DNA from: Bacteroidetes bacterium UBA955
GTDB taxonomy: Bacteria > Bacteroidota > Bacteroidia > NS11-12g > UBA955
Assembly (NCBI GenBank): GCA_002293105.1
Contig: DBCP01000006.1
Coordinates: forward strand, 1,781 to 19,500
Direction: 5' to 3'
Length of the DNA: 17,720 bases
In this document: positions 13,380 through 17,720 of the stretch, one piece after another
Layout of the letters: every line of letters begins with the position of its first letter
Numbering within the stretch: the stretch's first letter is position 1
The notes under the pieces: model-generated
Seen by the model: only the letters and a program-made list of their open reading frames with translations
The model's database searches: none
Told to the model about the DNA's origin: nothing
Program-made: the position numbers and the translations under genes

Positions 13380-16300
13380 ATGAATTCTTTTGCTCGTTTA
13401 AATCGCATCATGGGCTGGGTGATGTTTATCGTCGCTTTGGTCGTGTACACCCTCACTTTGGAACAGAGTGTCAGTCTATGGGACTGTGGTGAATTCGCCA
13501 GTGCCGCCTACAAGTTGCAAGTGGTTCACCCTCCAGGGGCGCCTTTGTTTTTGATGATTGGTCGATTGTTCTCATTGATGGCGTCATCGCCAGAAATGGT
13601 AGGCTTTTGGATCAATATGTTGAGTGCTGTTGCCAGTGCTGGAACGGTGATGTTCACCTTCTGGATTACCACCTATTTTGCTGAGCGCATGGTGGATGAT
13701 GCCAATGAAAACAAGACTTTATTGGTGTTGGGATCTGGTGCTGTAGCGGCTTTAACCAATACATTTATTGATAGTTTTTGGTTTAGCGCCGTTGAATCAG
13801 AGGTATACGCTTTGAGCTCGTTCTTTACGGCTTTGTCGTTCTGGGCCGTATTGCGTTGGTGGAAATCTGCGGATGATGTTACTGCGGACCGTTGGATGGT
13901 TTTTATTGCCTTCATGATCGGTTTGGCTCTAGGAACGCACATGCTGAACTTGTTGGTGATTCCAACGGTTTGTTTGGCATATTACTTCAGAAAATATCCA
14001 GTTACCCGCAACGGCATCATTTTGGCGTTGGGTGCATCGGGTTTGGCGTTGGCCTTCGTGATGAAGATTGTTTACCCCGGTATTCCCTGGTTGTTGGCAA
14101 CCATGGATCGCATGTTTGTGAATGATTTCGGACAGGGTTTCTACAGTGGTTCTATCGCCGCGGTTGCTTTGATCATTGGTTTGGCTGTTTACTTGTTGTA
14201 CTACACGCACAAAACTGGCAAGCGCAACTGGAACGTAATTATCATGGCGGCATCGTTTGTGGTATTGGGCTATTCTTCCTACGCGATGGTGATTATCCGT
14301 TCTATGGCTAACCCAGCCATCGACATGAACAATCCGGAAGATCCTTACAAGTTTTATGGATACATTACCCGTGAGCAATATGGCGACCGTCCATTGATGT
14401 ACGGACCTTACTTCAACGCACCTGAGAGTGGTTACAAGGTGATTGGCAAGAAGCGTTTCAAGGGCAAAGACCAATATGAAGAGGGCGGTGACAATTTCGA
14501 TTATACCTACCCTGATGAGTACATGACATTGTTCCCTCGTATGGGTAAAAGTAACAAGCCCAATGATGCCCGTGGTTTCCGCGATTATGGTGGAATGACC
14601 GACGTTCAAAATCGCATCGACGAATTGCAGGGAATGGGACAGCAGCGTGCGTTGACCGAAGAGGAACAGCAGGAGTTGCAATATTTGAATTATCAGAAGC
14701 CATCGTTTGGAAACAATCTGAGCTATTTCTTTGGCTACCAATTGAGATATATGTACTTGCGCTATTTCATGTGGAATTTCGTGGGTCGTTTCAATGACCA
14801 ACAGGCTGTGATGGGTAACACCCGTTTCGACGGTAACTGGTACAGTGGTATTCCATTTGTGGATCGCTTTGTGATTGGTCCTAGCGAAGGCATGCCCGAC
14901 TATTATAAAAACCAAAAGGCGAAGAATCCTTATTACTTCCTGCCTTTGTTGTTGGGTATTTTGGGATTGTTGATGCACGTGAAGAAGCAGAAATATGATT
15001 TCTGGTTGGTGATGACTTTGTTCCTCTTTACGGGGGTTTTGATCAACGTGTACATGAACCAGCCTCCTTACGAGCCTCGTGAGCGTGACTATGCTTTGGT
15101 GGGTTCGTTCCAGACTTTCTGTATTTGGGTTGGTTTGGGTGTGTTGGCTTTGGCCGAAATGCTACAGCGTAAGTTTGGCAAAAAGAGTGCGATGATTGCT
15201 ACATTGGCATCGGTGTTGTTGGTGCCTGTAAATATGGGATATCGCAACTGGGATGACCATGACCGCAGTGGCAGAACCATTGGTATTGACATGGCGAAGA
15301 ACTTCTTGGAGAGCCTTGAGCCCAACGCTGTGTTGTTTTGTAATGGTGACAACGATACGTATCCTTTGTGGTATGCACAAAACGTGGAGGGCATTCGTAC
15401 GGATGTTCGTATCATCAACCAGAGTTTGTTGCCTACCGATTGGTATAGCAGTGTGTTGTTGGACAAAGTGTATGAGTCTGAGCCGTTGCCATTGAGTTTG
15501 ACGAAAGAAGATTTGCAAACGGGTAGCTTTGAGGGCGGGATAGAAATTCAGTCTGAGGATGGCAGTATTTCTCGTTTGGACGATGCCATCAAGCAGGTAT
15601 TGGCCGAGAATAAGAAAGGTGCGGATCGCAATTATTTCCGTGCCCGCAAGATTTGGTTCCCTGTGGATCGCAAATCGGTGATTGCTTCCGGGGTTGTAGG
15701 TGCAAAAGACACAGCGGAAGTGGTGGATCGCATTGAGTATAATTTGGGTGGGTCGTATATTTCAAAGGGTGATTTGTTGTTCATGGACTTGATTACCCAA
15801 AATGCGAAAACCGGTTGGAAACGTCCGATTTACTTTACCAGCGTGAGTGGATACGATTTCTTCGATGTGAATGATTACTTGCAGTTGGAAGGATTGGTTT
15901 ACAAGTTTGTTCCGATCAAAGGGGGTTCTAGCAGCCGTCAGCCACAGCGCGTTGCCGATTATAAGATGTATAGCAACTTGGTGAAGAGCTATAAGTATTA
16001 TGGCATGAAAGAGAAGAAGAACTTCTTCCTTGATGACAAAGCGGCTTATGTACCGGGCGATTTGCAGCAGATGGCGATGTTGTTGGCCAAGACCTATTTG
16101 AACAAGGTGAAAACCTATGAGCAATACCAAGCCCAAGTGGCGAAAGTTGGTACAGCGGGTGCGCCGGTGCCTGCAGGATTCCGTTCTGTGGAGGATTACT
16201 TGCTCCGTGAAAAGGATTCATTGTCTGTGTATCGCAATCGCGCCAAAGAGGTGTTGAACCATATTTTGGTAGAGATTCCTGAAACCGTTATGCCGATGCG

Positions 16301-16559
16301 CAAAGAATACAAAGTGGATTATGGTATTACTTTGTTGGAATTGGGCGATGAGGCGGCAGCGAAGAAGGTATTGGATATGGCGGTGAAAGACTGCGTTCAA
16401 TATGGTACTTACTTTGTGAAGTGGGAAGAGCAAATGTTCGGTGCCCGCGAGGTGCAGATGAGTCGTGATATATTGAAGAGCATTGTGGATGAGTGTGATC
16501 GATTGGGTAAGAAGGAATGGGCTGCAGAGTATCGGGAACAAGCGGCGAAGGTTAACTAA
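13380..16559 (+). CDS. DUF2723 multi-spanning membrane protein (GT117-like, possible protein O-mannosyltransferase)
   Basis: 1059 residues, a usual length for Bacteroidota DUF2723 proteins. The first 310 residues hold many membrane helices (for example about 12-28, 74-96, 112-130, 142-160, 172-200, 211-232, 257-275, 286-306). The first outside loop carries W34-D35-C36-G37-E38-F39 and H50-P-P-G53, the acidic pair and His expected at a GT-C type active site. A loop of about 200 residues follows (310-510), then more helices at about 515-560 and 575-610 with YEPRERDYALVGSF (563-576) between. The remaining 430 residues are soluble and probably periplasmic, with NGDNDTYPLWYAQ near 655. Human TMEM260 of the same family is a protein O-mannosyltransferase, so a role in glycosylating exported proteins is plausible but unproven in bacteria. 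It sits between gltX and rlmB with no functional partner. Confidence 0.88.
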   Translation: MNSFARLNRIMGWVMFIVALVVYTLTLEQSVSLWDCGEFASAAYKLQVVHPPGAPLFLMIGRLFSLMASSPEMVGFWINMLSAVASAGTVMFTFWITTYFAERMVDDANENKTLLVLGSGAVAALTNTFIDSFWFSAVESEVYALSSFFTALSFWAVLRWWKSADDVTADRWMVFIAFMIGLALGTHMLNLLVIPTVCLAYYFRKYPVTRNGIILALGASGLALAFVMKIVYPGIPWLLATMDRMFVNDFGQGFYSGSIAAVALIIGLAVYLLYYTHKTGKRNWNVIIMAASFVVLGYSSYAMVIIRSMANPAIDMNNPEDPYKFYGYITREQYGDRPLMYGPYFNAPESGYKVIGKKRFKGKDQYEEGGDNFDYTYPDEYMTLFPRMGKSNKPNDARGFRDYGGMTDVQNRIDELQGMGQQRALTEEEQQELQYLNYQKPSFGNNLSYFFGYQLRYMYLRYFMWNFVGRFNDQQAVMGNTRFDGNWYSGIPFVDRFVIGPSEGMPDYYKNQKAKNPYYFLPLLLGILGLLMHVKKQKYDFWLVMTLFLFTGVLINVYMNQPPYEPRERDYALVGSFQTFCIWVGLGVLALAEMLQRKFGKKSAMIATLASVLLVPVNMGYRNWDDHDRSGRTIGIDMAKNFLESLEPNAVLFCNGDNDTYPLWYAQNVEGIRTDVRIINQSLLPTDWYSSVLLDKVYESEPLPLSLTKEDLQTGSFEGGIEIQSEDGSISRLDDAIKQVLAENKKGADRNYFRARKIWFPVDRKSVIASGVVGAKDTAEVVDRIEYNLGGSYISKGDLLFMDLITQNAKTGWKRPIYFTSVSGYDFFDVNDYLQLEGLVYKFVPIKGGSSSRQPQRVADYKMYSNLVKSYKYYGMKEKKNFFLDDKAAYVPGDLQQMAMLLAKTYLNKVKTYEQYQAQVAKVGTAGAPVPAGFRSVEDYLLREKDSLSVYRNRAKEVLNHILVEIPETVMPMRKEYKVDYGITLLELGDEAAAKKVLDMAVKDCVQYGTYFVKWEEQMFGAREVQMSRDILKSIVDECDRLGKKEWAAEYREQAAKVN

Positions 16560-16573
16560 GAAATGATTTTAAG

Positions 16574-16593
16574 GTCCCGCCGTTAGGCGGGAC
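16574..16593 (+). terminator. Perfect GC-rich hairpin between the DUF2723 gene and rlmB
   Basis: GTCCCGCC, loop GTTA, GGCGGGAC: an eight-pair perfect stem starting 14 bases after the DUF2723 stop codon and ending 10 bases before the rlmB start. What follows (ACTTGTTTAT) is only moderately T-rich. It may be a terminator, a 3' stabilising hairpin, or a block on rlmB translation in read-through transcripts. Confidence 0.45.
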
Positions 16594-16603
16594 ACTTGTT
16601 TAT

Positions 16604-17359
16604 ATGGAATTTAGAAAGAAAGAAAACGATGCGTTTGTGTATGGGATTCATCCTGTATTGGAAGCGCTGCAATCGGGCCGAACGGTCGACAAAGTATGGT
16701 TGCAGGAGGGTGTGTTGCAGGGACAGTTGAAGGATTTATTGACGTTGCTGCGGGCAAAGAATTTGATATGGAAACAGGTGCCTACCGCCAAGTTAAACGC
16801 TTTGGTGAAGGGCAACCACCAAGGGGTTGTGATCTCGGTGAGTTCTGTAGATTTTGCGGATTTGGATACGGTGGTAGCCAACGCATTTGAGGCAGGTGAA
16901 GATCCGTTTATTTTGATTTTGGATGGGGTAACGGATGTGCGGAATTTTGGTGCCATCGCTCGAACGGCCGCTTGTGCAGGCGTTCATGGGATTTTGGTTC
17001 CAGAAAAGGGCTCTGCGCCTTTGAGTGCTGATGCGGTGAGAACTTCTGCCGGTGCACTGATGAAGATTCCCGTTTGCAGAACGCAATCGCTCTATGGAAG
17101 TATCAAAATGCTAAAAAACTCTGGGTTGAAGATTGTGGGTGCCACGGAAAAGACGTCGGAGGCTTTGTTTGATGCCGATATGAGCGGTCCGGTAGCCATT
17201 GTCATGGGAGACGAAGAAACGGGGTTGAGCACCAACACTTGGAAGTTGTGCGATGCGCATGTGAAGATTCCACTGTCGGCCAACGGCGTAGGGTCATTGA
17301 ATGTTTCGGTTGCGGCGGGTGTGATTACCTATGAAGTGGTAAGACAGCGCAGCAAATAA
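16604..17359 (+). CDS. rlmB: 23S rRNA (guanosine-2'-O-)-methyltransferase, RlmB family
   Basis: SPOUT-class methyltransferase that uses S-adenosylmethionine to methylate a ribose 2'-OH, in RlmB at G2251 of 23S rRNA in the peptidyl-transferase region. 251 residues. The N-terminal RNA-binding domain (about 10-80) opens with FVYGIHPVLEAL (11-22) and includes NHQGVVISV. The knotted catalytic domain (about 100-250) has motif 1, LDGVTDVRNFGAIARTA (106-122) with N114 and R120; motif 2, GDEETGLS (202-209); and motif 3, IPL...SLNVSVAAG (222-239) with N233. The stretch between IPL and SLN has six residues, SANGVG, against the five I expect. The start at 16604 fits the family N terminus. No promoter is visible in the 44-base gap upstream, so it may be read from the DUF2723 transcript. 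TrmH-type relatives are the main alternative; the N-terminal domain favours RlmB. Confidence 0.92.
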   Translation: MEFRKKENDAFVYGIHPVLEALQSGRTVDKVWLQEGVLQGQLKDLLTLLRAKNLIWKQVPTAKLNALVKGNHQGVVISVSSVDFADLDTVVANAFEAGEDPFILILDGVTDVRNFGAIARTAACAGVHGILVPEKGSAPLSADAVRTSAGALMKIPVCRTQSLYGSIKMLKNSGLKIVGATEKTSEALFDADMSGPVAIVMGDEETGLSTNTWKLCDAHVKIPLSANGVGSLNVSVAAGVITYEVVRQRSK

Positions 17360-17363
17360 ATCG

Positions 17364-17392
17364 TTGTAGGATAATCAATTCCCGTAATTTTG
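17364..17392 (+). promoter_or_regulatory. Promoter for the aminotransferase gene, leaderless type
   Basis: TTG at 17364-17366 and TAATTTTG at 17385-17392 are 18 bases apart, matching the Bacteroidota -33/-7 form. The -7 box ends five bases before the ATG at 17398, so transcription should start at or right beside the start codon. Confidence 0.55.
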
Positions 17393-17397
17393 CAGTG

Positions 17398-17720
17398 ATG
17401 CGCAACATTCAAATGGTTGACCTTCAGGGGCAGTACACCCGCCTGTCAGTGGAAATTGACCAGGCGATGAAGCAGGTATTGCAGGATGCAGATTTTATTC
17501 AGGGCGGGGCAGTTCGGAGGTTTGAGTCGGCGTTGGCAGAGCGTTATGAGGTAAAACACGTTATTGGTTGTGCCAATGGTACAGATGCTTTACAACTGGC
17601 ATTTATGGCGTTGGATTTGCCTGCGGGCTCGGAGGTGATCACGCCGGCGTTTTCCTATGCGGCACTCACGGAGGTGATTTTATTGCTGGGTTTGAAACCG
17701 GTATTTGCGGAAGTGGATGC
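17398..17720 (+). CDS. DegT/DnrJ/EryC1/StrS family sugar aminotransferase, N-terminal 107 residues (partial)
   Basis: PLP-dependent aminotransferase that puts an amino group on a nucleotide-linked keto sugar, used for surface polysaccharide or glycan precursors. The frame runs off the right edge after 107 codons. The segment opens MRNIQMVDLQGQY, followed by FIQGGAVRRFE (34-44), the phosphate-binding ANGTDAL block (63-69), and VITPAFSYAALTEVILLLG, ending KPVFAEVDA. This order and wording are close to the WbpE/WlbC group, which makes 2,3-diamino-uronic acid sugars, but the catalytic Lys lies outside the window and the sugar cannot be named. The gene starts 38 bases after rlmB and has its own promoter. 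A second in-frame ATG five codons later is possible, but the first ATG fits the family start better. Confidence 0.9.
   Translation, partial: MRNIQMVDLQGQYTRLSVEIDQAMKQVLQDADFIQGGAVRRFESALAERYEVKHVIGCANGTDALQLAFMALDLPAGSEVITPAFSYAALTEVILLLGLKPVFAEVD

Noticed and set aside
13929..14978. Long open frame (349 codons) antisense to the DUF2723 gene
   Set aside because: It lacks any recognisable domain, is rich in His, Gln, Ile and Val as expected from the mirror of a membrane-protein gene, and the sense protein is conserved throughout.
1..17720. tRNA, rRNA, CRISPR, insertion sequence or phage genes
   Set aside because: Looked for clover-leaf ends, regular repeats, transposase motifs and integrase genes; none seen.

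Overview
The window reads as chromosomal DNA of a member of the Bacteroidota. Evidence for this: a secreted protein with a type IX secretion (T9SS) C-terminal sorting domain, a large TonB-dependent receptor, a fused alpha/beta E1 subunit of a 2-oxoacid dehydrogenase, a DUF2723 membrane protein, an absence of Shine-Dalgarno sequences, and promoter boxes of the TAnnTTTG type ahead of many genes. I cannot place it below phylum level. There are no RNA genes, insertion sequences, CRISPR arrays or phage genes, and no gene-free stretch longer than about 140 bases.

Left part (1-6346, all minus strand). This is an envelope region. It begins with the 5' end of ileS, whose class I signature is the altered form GIHH. 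Next come two overlapping-style lipoprotein genes of unknown role (294-698 and 700-1989, one base apart). A T9SS-exported alpha/beta-hydrolase-fold protein that has lost its catalytic Ser and His follows (2126-3661). The last gene is a TonB-dependent receptor (3722-6346), just upstream of the hydrolase-like gene in transcription order. A strong hairpin terminator closes the hydrolase gene.

Middle part (6464-11720). These are mostly metabolic genes in divergent and convergent pairs: the E1 alpha/beta fusion, a GreA-like small protein (minus), bifunctional ribBA followed at once by a flavin reductase family protein, and a GatB/YqeY-domain protein (minus). ribBA and the flavin reductase form a plausible flavin operon.

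Right part (11753-17720, all plus). Genes are gltX, a 1059-residue DUF2723 (GT117-like) multi-spanning membrane protein, rlmB, and the 5' end of a sugar aminotransferase of the DegT/DnrJ/EryC1 family. Translation genes (ileS, yqeY, gltX, rlmB) are interleaved with envelope and glycan genes.

The points most worth a second look are: the GIHH signature of IleRS; the catalytically dead hydrolase; the excess of Asp-Ser/Thr-X O-glycosylation motifs in the exported proteins, read alongside the DUF2723 protein; the two promoters of yqeY and gltX lying two bases apart and back to back; and the repeated placement of -7 boxes so close to start codons that transcripts should be nearly leaderless.
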